From NCBI GenBank assembly GCA_949130495.1, contig OX422215.1, forward strand, positions 71,005,244-71,069,243: 64,000 bases of DNA, given 5' to 3'. The translations under genes and the position numbers were made by a program. Positions 9,418-21,005 of this stretch are shown here, piece by piece. Position 1 is the stretch's first letter; every line of letters begins with the position of its first letter. The stretch comes from Sambucus nigra (lineage: Eukaryota; Streptophyta; Magnoliopsida; Dipsacales; Adoxaceae). The notes below the pieces were generated by a model that saw only the letters and a list, made by a program, of their open reading frames with translations, ran no database searches and was not told the DNA's origin.

Positions 9418-9759
9418 TAGGGGTGGCAAATCGGGTCAGTGGGTCGTGTTTTGGCACGACACGACACGACACGACAAGGTTTTTTCGGACACGAACACGA
9501 CTTCGTGTTTTTTTTAGCTGACACGAACACGACCCGAATAAAAAATAACACGACACGACACGACACGACACGACAACCATAATTTCTTAAATTTTAGGCC
9601 TAAAAAACACGATAACACGATAACACGACACGACACGACTCATAATTAAGACACGAACACGACACGACACGACTTCGTGTCAAAAAAACACGACACGAAC
9701 ACGAAATATCGTGTCAATTTCGGGTCAATTTCGTGTCGTTTCTAAAATTGCCACCCCTA
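9418..9759. mobile_element. hAT-type MITE, 342 bp
   Basis: The terminal inverted repeats are TAGGGGTGGCAAAT at the left and ATTGCCACCCCTA at the right. An exact 8 bp target duplication, CTCTCCGC, lies on each side (9410-9417 and 9760-9767). The 8 bp duplication and GGGGTGGCAA-type ends point to the hAT superfamily. The interior is made of short CACGA/CGACA repeats, seen on the other strand as TCGTG. It has no coding capacity. Confidence 0.9.
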
Positions 9760-9767
9760 CTCTCCGC

Positions 9768-10280
9768 CCTTTCGGTCTCTTATGGGTCAAACATATTTTC
9801 TCTTACTCATTTTTGTGCGTGCATGTGTATGTATGCGCAAGAGAAAATATGAATAAATATGTTTGAAGTGTGAATGCATGGGTCAATAAATGAGTAAGAG
9901 AAAATGAAGTGTGAAAAACATTATGCACATGCACGGATGATGAAGTGTGAATGCATGGGTGAATAAATGAAGTGGTGTAAACGTATGAATAAATAAAATA
10001 GTGTGTAAATATGAATAAGGGCATCTAATGTGAAAAACATTATGTACTAACATGAAAAGGTGTGACCACGTATGAAAATAAGTATTAAAACATGAGTAAG
10101 TCAACTAAGATATATATACATAAACAATTAGATATCTAAGACATATTACCAATTTTATAAATTTGGTAGGCAAAATAATTTGTTTAAGAGGGTAACCATT
10201 ACAATACACTGCCGTGCACTGTGCACATGGTGTATGTATGTACTTATTTTAGTAAACTCGGACTCGGTATGATACCCGAT
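9768..10280. repeat. Lipoxygenase 5' flank with degenerate tandem repeats
   Basis: Repeated words such as GTGAATGCATGGGT(C/G)AATAAATGA, TGAAGTGTGAA and GTGAAAAACATTATG recur between about 9840 and 10060. An inverted match, TATTTTCTCTTACTCA versus TGAGTAAGAGAAAAT, also occurs. No gene is present. It forms the upstream region of the lipoxygenase gene. Confidence 0.6.
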
Positions 10281-10287
10281 AACTTTC

Positions 10288-10296
10288 TATATAGAA
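10288..10296 (+). promoter_or_regulatory. Candidate TATA box of the lipoxygenase gene
   Basis: CTATATAGA lies about 75 bp before the ATG at 10367 and is preceded by the GC-containing GGTATGATACCCGAT inverted repeat (10267-10281). This allows a start of transcription near 10320 and a short leader. Inferred from position and sequence only. Confidence 0.5.
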
Positions 10297-10366
10297 TAGA
10301 CAGAGAATATACACCCCAATCAAACCATCAGCCTCAGTGAGTCTCAGAGTGCTTCAATTTTCAAAC

Positions 10367-11505
10367 ATGTTTACAGCTCAACCAAGGCCCGGTCTCAAAC
10401 CCAACCTCTCCTCCCCCACCCTCCGGCGATCACAGCCAATCAAAACCCATTTTCCCAGTGGTTTAAGGTCACCAGCCACTGTTAAGCACAGGCCAGTTAG
10501 AGCTGTGATTAGTGGGGGTGACAACAAAACTGTTGAAACTCAGACCCATAAAGATCAAAATGGATCACTTGGGTCTTCTTCAAGAAAAGGGATAGATGTG
10601 AAAGCAGTGATCACAATAAGGAAAAAGATGAAAGAGAGGATCAGTGATAAGGTTGAAGATCAGTGGGAGTCTTTTATTACTGGGATTGGTAAAGGGATCT
10701 TGGTTCAGCTCATCAGTGAAGATATTGATCCGGGTTAGTTTCTTTTGTGTGTGTGTTGTATTTTAGATGAAAGTGGGATTTGGGTTGTTGTTGTTTGTTT
10801 GATTGTCTCAAATTTTGGTATTCTGTTGTGTTAGTGACAAAGTTGCTTCCTTGAACTATGGTTGATCTAAGTTGCTGTGTGGTTCTGTTTCTTTAGCATC
10901 ATGTTGTCACTCACCAAGTATTTTCTGAAATTTTTTGTATTAAAAGGCTCCATTTCTACACCAAAAATTCTATTTTCTTTCTGTGTGTTTTGTTTTTAGG
11001 ATGAAAATGTGATTTGGGTTGTTCTTGTTTGTTTAATTTTGTCAATTCTTGGTGTTTTGTTGTGTTAGCGACGAAGTTACTTGCTTGATGTATGGATGAT
11101 CTATGCTGCTGTGGGATTTTGTTCCTTTAGTAGCTTGCTGTCACTTGCGCGATATTTTCATGTTTACACCAAAATTCTCTTTCTTTTGTGTGTGTATGTG
11201 TGTTGTTTTTAGATGAAAATGGAATTTGGGTTGTTATTGTTTGTCGGAATGTCTCACTTACCACGTATTTTATGGATTTTTCTGTGACAAAATTCTTCTT
11301 TTTGTCTACCCATGTGACGGAAAAAAGTTTGATGTCTTGAATTGTGATTGGTCGATACTCTTGGTGGGGACTTACATCACTTATGGAAATGAGTTCGCGC
11401 TAGCGGTATTGACCAATCAGAATTCAAGACTCATACATCAAATTTCTATCCCCCACATGACATAGTCCAGACTTTTTGCTTTTTATTTTTACTTCTTGAA
11501 AACTA

Positions 11506-11537
<32 letters not shown>

Positions 11538-14500
11538 TCCAAACTTTTATTGCTTTTAATGGAAATTGAAAGCTAAGTTTTTTGGTAAAAGTGGAAATTT
11601 ATTGCTGGTGTAAGTTTTACACATTTTTGTTTGTGCATATTGTTGATTTAACCCCATTGTTTGGGGAAATTAACTTAACAAAGGTTTAGGTTGATACTTC
11701 ATATCAGGGCTGAACCAGAATTTTTTCTTTAAAGTGGTTGTTTGGTTCAAGTGTTTGAGTTACATAATGTGAATTGCTAAAAAATTATATGCGAATTTAC
11801 TGACTTAGATTTCTGGAAACCACAATAAACTCAAATTAAACTAGAACTAAAGTGTTATTTGGGTTTTTATTGTTTATCTGATTGTTCCGATGTGGTATGG
11901 TGTATGTGTTGGTGACAAAGTTGCTTGAATTATGAATGATCTATGCTACTGTGGGGTTTTGGTTTCTTTGGAATCACGTGGAGACTTTTTTTTTTTAAAT
12001 CTGGAAACTAGTGGTTATATATTTTTTTATTTTAGAGAGAGAGAGAGAGAGAGAGACTAGTCTGAATCTGTGGGCTTAAAGCTAATTACTTTTCTGGAGT
12101 GTGTAGCTTTTTAGTAGGAAAAGTTTATTATCATCTTATGTGGTCCCAACGTTTGGTAGGTTTTACGAAAGTTGAAAGTTCAGTTCTTTAGATATTTTTT
12201 GGTATCATTCATTCAACACGTTTTCCTTCCATGCACATTGACATATTGTTGACTTTTTAGTGTACAGTAAATATATCATTGCATTTTTTTTTCTTATTTC
12301 TTTTTGGTTTAAACTTTATTTAGTTTTACTTGACCTCTTTCATAATGCATTATTTGACATAAACCCCGGACAATCGTTAGAATGGTACCCCCTATTTTTT
12401 AGGGCATTCTTCAGAAGAAAACACATATGTCCTTATTAAATTTACCCCCCCACCCCACCCCAAACACACAAAAAAAAAAAAAAAATCCTTAAGAGCTTGT
12501 TTTGGGAGTCCTAAAATGGAGAGAAAAGAAAGGAAAGGGAGAGAAAGTTTTGTATTTCCGTCGTTTCAGAGTTTGGTTTGGAGGGAAAGGGAGAGAAAAT
12601 GAGATAAAGTTTTTTTAAATTCAACCAAAATTTTCCGTCCAAAGTGGGAAGAAATGGAGAGAAGAGAAAGCCAACTTTGGATATTATTATTTCACTTCCT
12701 ATTTTACCCGACTTTGGATATTATTATTTCACTTCCTATTTTACCTCTCATGTTTTGTAGTGTCCTACTAATGTCGAGGTTTTGATCGGATGCCTTGGGT
12801 TGTTTGGTTTTGTATTTGTAGAACTGTTCTGTATAATTTTTTCTTTTGTATAAATTGTTTTATCCAGCCGTCAATTTTGACAGGAGGTTTTGGTTTGCTT
12901 GATTTTGTAAGTGGTTTACAAGTTGTTGGTTTATTAATAAAATATTTGTAATATGCAATGATGAGGTATTAGTTTACTGGGAAAAGCACCACATTTTTCT
13001 TTTGAAGCTTTTATTCCAAGTGATGTTGGCACATTTCATATGTAAGAATAGTTTTGATGACATGATATATTGTATATACCATAGTTGTCAAATCGCAAAT
13101 CGTATCGTGAATCGTTTACTCCCCGAATCGCGAATCGTGAATCGTATCGTGAATCATATCGGTTGAATCGGAACCAAACGATAAAAACGTAGTAAAACAT
13201 ACGTAAATGGAATTTAAAACTATAGAATTGTTAATTAAGCCTAATATGACAAAAAACTAATCGTAGCACATGATAATATACCAAAATATATCACAAAAAT
13301 TAACCGTAGCACATGTTCTCATTCATTTTAAGCTTAAAAATGTAAAAAGCAAAAATATATCATAAAACAGCCTATATATTAATTTAAAACACCCTGCATA
13401 AAACAAAAATATATCATAAAAAGCCTATATATTAATTTAATATAAAAAAAATCGCGAAAAAAAAAGTGAATCGGACCGAATTGGGAATCGGACCCGAATC
13501 GGAAGATTCGAATCGTGAATCGCCGATTCAGTCCGATTCTTTAGACATTTGCGATTCTAAGGTTGATTCGAATCGTTTTGGCAGTGAATCGAATCGAATC
13601 GTCCGATTCGAATCGCGAATCGAACGATTTTGACAACCATGGTATATACACATTATCATTTTTACATCATGATATAAAAAAAGGGTAGATAATGATGAAG
13701 ATATTTAAAAATAATGTTCAACTATACTCAATACCATTTGTTAGTTTCAAATTTAAGTTAACGTACAAGGTAAGTATATATTAAAATAATACATTTTAGT
13801 ACTAAAAATATGTTATTAAGTAACTAAGGTATAAATATATTATCATTTGCAAAGTGTTATATTTGTTATTAATATAATTTAAATGTGGCCATTCTTTACA
13901 TTTATTCATGGAGTCTGTCTTTCATTCTTCATATAATTTTTACTTGTTTAAGACTTATTATTATGGTTAAAGATGTTATTATTTACTTTAAAATATTATA
14001 GCATGCTTTATTAGTTATAAGGGTATAAATGTATTTTTTCTTTTTTTCCTTTCCTTTCTTCTCAACTCATAAATAAGGAGGAAAGAAAGCAACTTTCTTT
14101 CTTTCGTAAACTCACAAACAGAGGAAACAAAGTCATTTTCCTTTCCTTTCTTTTCTCTTCTCTCCTAATAAAACTTTCCTTTCCTTTCTTTTCTCTCCAA
14201 AACTTCCAAACGAGGCCTAAGTATGAATGCCCAAATAAATACATATATATAAAGTCAATTTGAACAAAGGACTAGATACATGTGTAGATGGAAATCTAGA
14301 TCTGGATGGCTGTGGTGATTCTCAAATTAACGTACAGATTGATTCAAATTTGCTAATTGTAGGAAACCCTAACACGGATGGAATATAAAAATGTTTCAGT
14401 AGTTCCTTAAAACCACATCATTTAATGAAACTTCATATTTACGTAAGCAATAAGTCTGAATCTATGAAGCACAGATAACAGGTATCGTATATGATACGAT

Positions 14501-17500
14501 ACAGATACGGGAATACAACAAATCTAGAAAACAAGGATAATATACGGCTGGGATACGTTAATAAATAATAAGTATAATATATGTTTTATCCATATATTAT
14601 AGTAGAACTAAGTAATGTGGAATGGATATAGTTTAAAGAATGGTGATGGCATTTTGCAGGAATCTGTCAAGAAGTCGAGCCATTCTTTGTAGGAATATAC
14701 CAATAGCAACAGACCATCAAATTACCTAGTATGTACTCTAACTAGATAGAATGGAATTTGGGTTTATATTGTTTGTTTGATTGTCACAATTTGGCGTATT
14801 GTTGTGTTAATGACAAAGTTGCTTCAACTAGGAATAATCTATGTTGCTGTGGGTTTTTAGTTCCTTTATCAGCTTGTGGGGACTTTTTTCTATTCATTTT
14901 TACTTCTTGGAAGCTAGTCTCTCTCTCTCTCTCTCTCTCTCGTCGTGTGGTACCAATTTTGCTTGCTTTCATGGGAATTGCGAGTTCAGTATTTTTTTGT
15001 TTTTTATTTTATTTATTTAACACCTTTCTTTGTGCATATTGTTGATATAACACCATTGTTTTTCTCAGTGTACACTGGAAAAATGAACAAAAGAAAGATT
15101 TAGGTTGACATTAGGTTAAGCCAGAATTTTGTCTGAAAGTGGAACAAATAATTATATGTACAAAAAATATGCCTTTGAATTTTTAGTAAGTAAAATAAAA
15201 TAAATGAAAATTTTATTTTATTTTACTTACTAAAATTCAAAGCGATATTTTTACAAAATAAAATGACACCTCCACCTTGCCCCATTTTACCATCTTTTGG
15301 CTGAAGTGCCAAAAAAAATCATAAATTTCCATTTTTTTGCAAATAAACCCTTGAATGTATAAATGCTGAACTATATACATTTTGTTGCAATTACCTTTTC
15401 TGGGGACTTTTAGCAACACAATGGGGTCTTTATAACAAAATGCATAGTTAAGGGGGGGTTCTTGAAAAAATTGGAAGTTTACGGGTGCTGGTGGTTATGT
15501 ACTTTATCCATATCCTTTAAGCAATTAGAGATTGGAAGTGTTAATTGAAAGGTTTTATTCATGCAGGTACCAAGTCAGGGAAAAGTGTAGAGTCATTCGT
15601 AAGGGGCTGGTTGCCAAAGCCATCAAGCCATCCAAATATTGTTGAATACGCTGCTAATTTCACCGTCCCAGATGACTTTGGACACCCTGGAGCCATTCTG
15701 ATCACCAATTTTCATGCCAGGGAGTTCCATTTGATGGAAATTGTCATTCACGGTTTTAGCAAAGGTCCCGTATTTTTCCCTGCCGATACATGGATTCATT
15801 CACGTCACGATAATCCTGAAAGTAGAATTATCTTCAGAAATCAAGTAAGAACCACATATTGTAATCTCTTTGTACTAATATGGCTAAATCCACAGATGTG
15901 GAAACTTCAAATCCCGCTAGGGACTACTTCAGCCTTTTGGAGCTATAGGGTTACACCAGTTGTTCAACTCTTCTTCTTTCTTAAATTAAAAAATAGCCCA
16001 GGGCTTACATTTATTTCTTTTTTAGAGTTTTTCAAAAAATAAAAATAATAATAATGTAGCTGAAATCCTATAATAGTGGTTGATCTCCCTTTTTTTGTTG
16101 TGGACAGGCATACTTGCCATCTCAAACACCACCCGGACTTAGAGATCTCCGGCATGAAGACTTATTAAGTGTCCGAGGTAATGGGAAAGGTGAGAGAAAG
16201 CCGCATGAGAGAATTTACGATTATGCCCCTTATAATGATTTAGGGAAACCCGAGAAGGTGGATTTAGCTAGGCCAGTCTTGGGTAATGAGGAGTGGCCTT
16301 ATCCTAGACGTTGCCGCACTGGTAGACTTCCATCTAAGTCAGGTATTTACAATATTCTTGTAATTTTTTTTCTTCTTTTTTCTGAACCCCACCAACACAT
16401 TCATCTATGCATTGTGTAATGGGGCCTATTGGTTCGGTCACATTGTGAAGATATTATTGTCAAATTCCATGTTTTGCACATCGTGTGGTCCATGACACTG
16501 ATATTTTACAGCCCGTGAATATATTTTGGCACGTGCATTTGTTGTTTAACAGTTTTGCGCTGACAGTTTATGTCGCAAAAATATGTTTAATAGGGACCGC
16601 ATGCTCCAAAGTTTTTACAAAAGCAGGGGCCACACACTAATGTTGTAAAACCACGGGTTATTTACTAAGTTGATCAAGTATTAGGGACCTAAAGCTAAAT
16701 CTCTATTGTCTAAATTAAACAGATCCATCCTGTGAGAGTAGAATAGAGAAACCTCATCCGGTATATGTTCCTCGTGATGAAAATTTTGAGGAGATAAAAC
16801 AGAATACGTTCGCTGCTGGAAGGTTGAAAGGTCTGTTACACAACTTGATACCATCTATAGCTGCTAATTTGTCCAAGTCGGACATCTCCTTCAATTGCTT
16901 CTCCGACATAGATAAGCTATACAACGACGGCGTTCTTTTGAAAGACGAAGAGCAAAAAGAAGCATCTGAGAATCGGTATATGGGCCAGTTGATAAAGCAA
17001 GTGTTGACTGTTGGCGAGAGGCTATTGAAATACGAAATTCCAGATATTATCAAAAGTACGTATACTAGTCTTTTCCCTCTTATCAATATCTATCTTTTTT
17101 CATTTTTAAATGAGGGAACATGAAATGAGGCTGGTGTCACTTGGTTAAGATGATAAGTCACTGATGATAAATTCCAAAACCATCCGTCTCAAATTAAATT
17201 AAGGCTCGCTATTTGAAAGTAAGTCTTGTTAATAAAACACTATTCTAGTGTAATCAATGGTCAAGATCAAAACTTAATTAAGTATCATGGAATTTAATAC
17301 ATTGATTTTCATAACTCTTGTATTGAAACGTGAGGCAACCCAAAAAATTGGGACAATAGTTTTTTTTTGTTTTTTTTCCTAGTAAGTTTAGAACTCCAAA
17401 TATTCTGGAACATAATGCTTTATTCTGTTACTAGGGGATAGATTTGCATGGCTGCGGGACAATGAGTTTGCTCGCCAGACTTTGGCTGGGGTTAATCCAG

Positions 17501-18768
17501 TAAATATCGAACTATTGAAGGTATTTTCTATTGTTTTGCAAAATGTGTTAAAAGCGTGTTTAGGAACCTCAATTCCATGTCTTGTAATTGATATATTTTT
17601 GGTTCAGAAAGTACAAATTTTGAACTAAAAATATTCCAATTCCAGTTTCAGACGTGGAAAAGGAATTCCCCAAGACAACCTTACTGATTTTTAATTTTAA
17701 TCCTTCATTTTTTTCATATGAAGGTATTTGACTATTGAAGCTAGCATTTTTATTGTGTTGCAATCTATTTATAATTTTTTCTGTTTATTGTGAATTATTT
17801 TTACGTATTACACAGGAATTTCCCATTCTCAGCAAACTAGACCCTGCAGTTTATGGCCCACCAGAGTCAGCAATAACGAAAGAATTGCTAGAACAAGAAT
17901 TAAACGGAATGAGTATTGAAGAGGTAGTGAATTTTTAAGTTCATTTTCTTGGTGAGAAAAAACTAATCACTAATAGGATTAATCTCTTGTTGTCATTGAT
18001 GGTACAGGCTATTGAGAACAAGAGATTGTTTATACTTGACTACCACGACATGCTTTTGCCATTTATTGAGAAGATGAACTCCTTACCAGGGAGAAAAGCT
18101 TATGCCTCTAGGACAATCTTGTTCTACACCCGAGCTGGTTATCTAAACCCAATTGTTATTGAGCTTTCACTTCCTCCAACGCCTTCTTCACCATGGAACA
18201 AACGTGTGTTTTCGCATGGACATGATGCTACAACTCATTGGATTTGGAAGCAAGCTAAAGCTCACGTTTGCTCCAACGATGCTGGCATTCATCAACTAGT
18301 GAATCATTGGTAAAATTATATATTTTTTTGGGTAAAGTGAAAAAAACCACCTTAAACTGTGGAGTTGTTGGAAGAAATTCCCTGAACTACTTTTAATGCA
18401 AAAATCTCTCATGAATTATGCATTTTGTTGCAAATACCCCTTATCCTAGAAGGGGCATTTTGCATTAAAAAAATCTTTATTTTCTTTCAAAATGAGGTAC
18501 ATTAGTGAAAGCAACTACATGCACTTACTCACACGTGCGTGCGCACGCACACACACAACACACATTACAGTAAGTAGAAGGGGGATCCTAGGGCCTTGAT
18601 TATAGATACTAGTGCCTTGCTCTTCAAGACTTCTAGATATATAGGTAACTAAGGAAAATAAGGAAAATAAAGAATTAACATTGAAAACACCCTAATCGCT
18701 CCTAATCTAATTATTATCTCTAAAAGTCAGCAAATAATAATGTAGTAAAAATCCCCCCCCCCCCCCCC

Positions 18769-18803
<35 letters not shown>

Positions 18804-21005
18804 GATATTTGGAGAGATGCCACCTTGCCTGCACATCACAAAACGGAGCATATGACACAGCTCGTCAATGACACAAGAAATAACTGTCAATCCAATAGGA
18901 TATCCTCTCTAAATCACTCAATGAATAATAGAGTTACATCATCACTAAGGTAGCCTAGATATGTGTGCCCTGGCTAGTCTAGGGCAACAACAAAAAAGAA
19001 AAGGAATAAGATATCCTCTCTGCAAGCATGCACCCCCCCACCCCCCACCCCCACCCCCAATCTTCTTCTTTCCTCCTGACTTAACCCTATTTATCGTAGG
19101 GTTCTTATATTCTGGATTGTTCTCAGGCCAATTGGTCCTGGATGACTAAATTGACATGGAACAAAATTTAATTTGTTCTTACCAATGCTGTTATCAATTA
19201 AAAATGGAAATTTACAATTCAATAAGACCTAAAAAGCATGGCACACATACCAAAAGGGAGGGGGGGGAGGGTACAGTCACACATGTAGTTCTATGTTTTC
19301 AAAATACTAAGATGCATATTTTTCTAATGTGTTGGTAAATGGGATTTTTTCAGGTTGAGAACTCATGCTTGCATGGAGCCTTACATAATTGCCACCCATA
19401 GGCAACTTAGCTCAATGCACCCCATTTACAAGCTGCTCCACCCTCATATGCGCTACACATTGGAAATAAATGCACTTGCAAGGCAAAGCTTAATAAATGG
19501 TGGAGGGATTATTGAGGCTTGTTTTAGTCCGGGAAAGTACGCCATGGAAGTAAGCTCTGCGTGCTACAAGAGTATGTGGAGATTTGATATGGAGGCATTA
19601 CCAGCTGATTTAATTCGGAGGTGTAATTTCTTTGGCATATGAATGCGTTCAAAACTTTTAAACTTCTCTTCCCTTTGCATGCTTTGTCTTAGTTCTCTTA
19701 CCAACAATTTCCAGGCTCTCTTCCTTTTAGACGAAAATGCAAAGAAAAAAACAAAACAAAACAAAAAAGAACTCCTGAACTATGTGTGATTTGCAAGAAA
19801 TATCCTTAAATTAATTTTTTTATGCAAATAATTTCCTTGAACTACGTATTTCATTGCAAATCCCTTCTATATGTCGCTAAAAATCATGAGTTTTTGTCGC
19901 TAAAAGTCCCCATAATTAAGGGACTGTTTGTAACAAAATGCATAGTTCACGGGAGCTTTTTGCATCACAATAATTTAGGGGGTGTTTCTTGGGGTATGTT
20001 GTGCTATACCCCTTTGGTTTTCATTTGGTTAGTTTTTTACTTTCCGAAAATTCCAGATTGATAAATTCACAATTTTACGTGTGAAGTGTGAGATGTAGGA
20101 TATAAATTGGCATTTTACTTTTGAAACTCTTGGCTTAAACCGTGAGACATTACGTGTTGCAACATTAAAATTCTCATAAAGCCCAAATACTAACTTCTGA
20201 TTGAGAAAAATGTTAAGTTGATCAATACTCTCAACGAACTTTCAGGGGAATGGCTGTCGAGGATCCCTTGGAGCCCAGTGGTGTAAAACTCGTGATTGAA
20301 GACTACCCTTATGCAGCAGATGGGCTCCTCATATGGTCCGTGATAAAAGAATTGGTCGAATCCTATGTCGGTCACTTTTACTCTGACCCCAACTCCGTCA
20401 AAACTGACGTTGAGCTCCAAGCCTGGTGGAACGAGATCAAGAACAAGGGCCACTACGATAAACGAAACGAGCCTTGGTGGCCTAAACTCAACACTAATGC
20501 TGATTTATCAAGCATACTCACCATTATGATTTGGATCGCTTCTGGTCAACACGCAGCTATAAATTTCGGTCAATACCCTTTTGGAGGGTATGTACCCAAT
20601 CGTCCCACCCTAATGAGAAAACTCATCCCTGAAACAGACGAGCCGGCTTACGAGAAGTTTTTACTAAACCCTCAGCGGACGTTTTTGTCATCATTGCCGA
20701 CCCAACTTCAAGCCACTAAAGTAATGGCTGTTCAAGATTCATTGTCGACTCACTCTGCCGATGAAGAGTACTTGGGGCAAGAGCATAATACTCGTATGCA
20801 TTGGTTTAATGAGAGTGAAGTTTTGGAGTTGTTTGAAAATTTCTCGGATAAACTGGAGGAGATTGAAAAGACGTTAAATAGAAGGAATAAAGATAACCGC
20901 CTAAAAAATCGATGTGGTGCGGGGATTCCTCCTTATGAATTGCTTCTTCCCTCGTCGGGTCCCGGGGTAACTGGTCGCGGTATTCCCAACAGCATCTCAA
21001 TATGA
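10367..21005 (+). CDS. LOX2: Linoleate 13S-lipoxygenase, chloroplastic (type 2, LOX2-like)
   Basis: Nine exons: 10367-10733, 15567-15844, 16108-16342, 16723-17055, 17435-17520, 17816-17923, 18008-18309, 19354-19620 and 20246-21005. All have GT-AG introns and join in frame to give 911 residues, the normal size for plastid lipoxygenases. The N-terminus (Ser/Pro/Arg-rich, nearly no acidic residues) looks like a chloroplast transit peptide. A PLAT/LH2 beta-barrel follows (roughly residues 80-230), then the lipoxygenase domain. The His motif H-X4-H-X4-H-X17-H-X8-H is intact (564-601). Predicted iron ligands are His569, His574, His761, Asn765 and the terminal Ile911. Ala612 is at the stereo-control site (S products), Phe627 at the 13-LOX position (Val in 9-LOX), and Arg778 is the substrate-carboxylate Arg. 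It should dioxygenate linolenic/linoleic acid at C13 for jasmonate and volatile synthesis. I chose the ATG at 10367; upstream codons in frame begin only with GTG. No frame break was seen. Confidence 0.95.
10765..11150 (+). repeat. Duplicated intron segment (copies 1-2; more at 11855, 14750)
   Basis: A segment reading GATGAAA.TGGGATTTGGGTTGTT, then a GTTGTGTTAGTGACAAAGTTGCTT word, then GATCTATGCTGCTGTGG and TTCCTTTAG, occurs at about 10765-10900, 10995-11150, 11855-11985 and 14750-14890. A partial copy is near 11213. The copies are diverged. They look like successive internal duplications within the intron. Confidence 0.75.
11305..11466. repeat. Foldback element in intron 1 (MITE- or precursor-like)
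   Basis: TTGATGTCTTGAATTGTGAT / TGGTCGATAC on the left arm pairs with GTATTGACCAATCAGAATTC / AAGAC...CATCAA on the right arm. The outer words CATGTGACGG and CCCCACATGAC continue the pairing. The total is about 160 bp with a ~45 nt loop. No convincing target duplication was found. Confidence 0.65.
11511..11538. repeat. (CT)n microsatellite in intron 1
   Basis: Run of CT dinucleotides. Similar short runs occur at 12036-12055 (GA)n and 14919-14942 (CT)n within the same intron. Confidence 0.9.
12493..14217. mobile_element. PIF/Harbinger-like TIR element, 1.7 kb
   Basis: TAA lies on both sides (12490-12492 and 14218-14220). The ends are imperfect inverted repeats: GAGCTTGTTTTGG at the left against GGCCTCGTTTGG (complement of the right end). 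These are followed inward by GGAGAGAAAAGAAAGGAAAG on both arms, about 45-50 bp in all. A 3 bp TWA duplication and GGCCTCGTTTGG-like ends fit the PIF/Harbinger group. There is no transposase ORF. A ~36 bp tandem duplication (ACTTTGGATATTATTATTTC...) lies at 12673-12747, and a hAT-like element is nested at 13080-13641. Confidence 0.65.
13080..13641. mobile_element. hAT-like non-autonomous element, 562 bp, GAATCG-rich
   Basis: The inverted ends are CATAGTTGTCAAATCG at the left and CGATTTTGACAACCATG at the right. They are flanked by the 8 bp duplication GTATATAC (13072-13079 and 13642-13649). Both subterminal zones are filled with GAATCG/CGATTC and related repeats. No ORF. It lies inside the Harbinger-like element within lipoxygenase intron 1. 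Confidence 0.85.
15168..15243. repeat. Near-perfect inverted repeat in intron 1
   Basis: TTTGAATTTTTAGTAAGTAA and AATAAAATAAA are mirrored by TTTATTTTATTTTACTTACT and AAAATTCAAA with an almost negligible loop. It forms a ~35 bp-stem hairpin just before a dispersed repeat. Confidence 0.8.
15237..15475. repeat. Dispersed intron repeat, copy 1
   Basis: Contains TTGCAAATAAACCCTTGAAT, TTTTGTTGCAATTACC and GGGGACTTTTAGCAAC words. The same family recurs, diverged, at about 18331-18480 (intron 7) and 19765-20000 (intron 8), for example GAACTATGCATTTTGTTGCAAAT and GGGACTTTTAGCGAC on one strand or the other. It is likely an old dispersed transposon family. Confidence 0.6.
18331..18480. repeat. Dispersed intron repeat, copy 2 (intron 7)
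   Basis: CCCTGAACTACTTTTAATGC, GAATTATGCATTTTGTTGCA and GGGGCATTTTGCATT show kinship with the copies at 15237-15475 and 19765-20000. Confidence 0.6.
18500..18803. repeat. (CA)n and poly-C microsatellites, intron 7
   Basis: An alternating purine/pyrimidine stretch (CACGTGCGTGCGCACGCACAC) lies at 18530-18560. A poly-C run near 18754-18769 passes straight into (CA)n to about 18803. A second C-rich tract is at 19030-19060. Alternating tracts of this kind can adopt Z-DNA. Confidence 0.9.
19765..20000. repeat. Dispersed intron repeat, copy 3 (intron 8)
   Basis: Carries CTGAACTATGTGTGATTTGC, CTTGAACTACGTATTTCATT, GTCGCTAAAAGTCCCC and GTAACAAAATGCATAGTTCA. It is of the same family as the repeats in introns 1 and 7. 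Confidence 0.6.

Larger units (their letters stand above)
10734..15566 (+). other. Lipoxygenase intron 1, 4.8 kb, transposon-loaded
   Basis: Starts GTTAGT and ends ATGCAG. It is far longer than the other introns. It contains repeated copies of a ~130 bp segment, a foldback at 11305-11466, a Harbinger-like element (12493-14217) with a nested hAT-like element, dinucleotide tracts and a perfect inverted repeat near the 3' end. Confidence 0.9.

Noticed and set aside
10337..10366. Upstream extension of lipoxygenase exon 1
   Set aside because: The in-frame extension begins with GTG, which is not a normal nuclear start; the first ATG is at 10367 and gives a good transit peptide.
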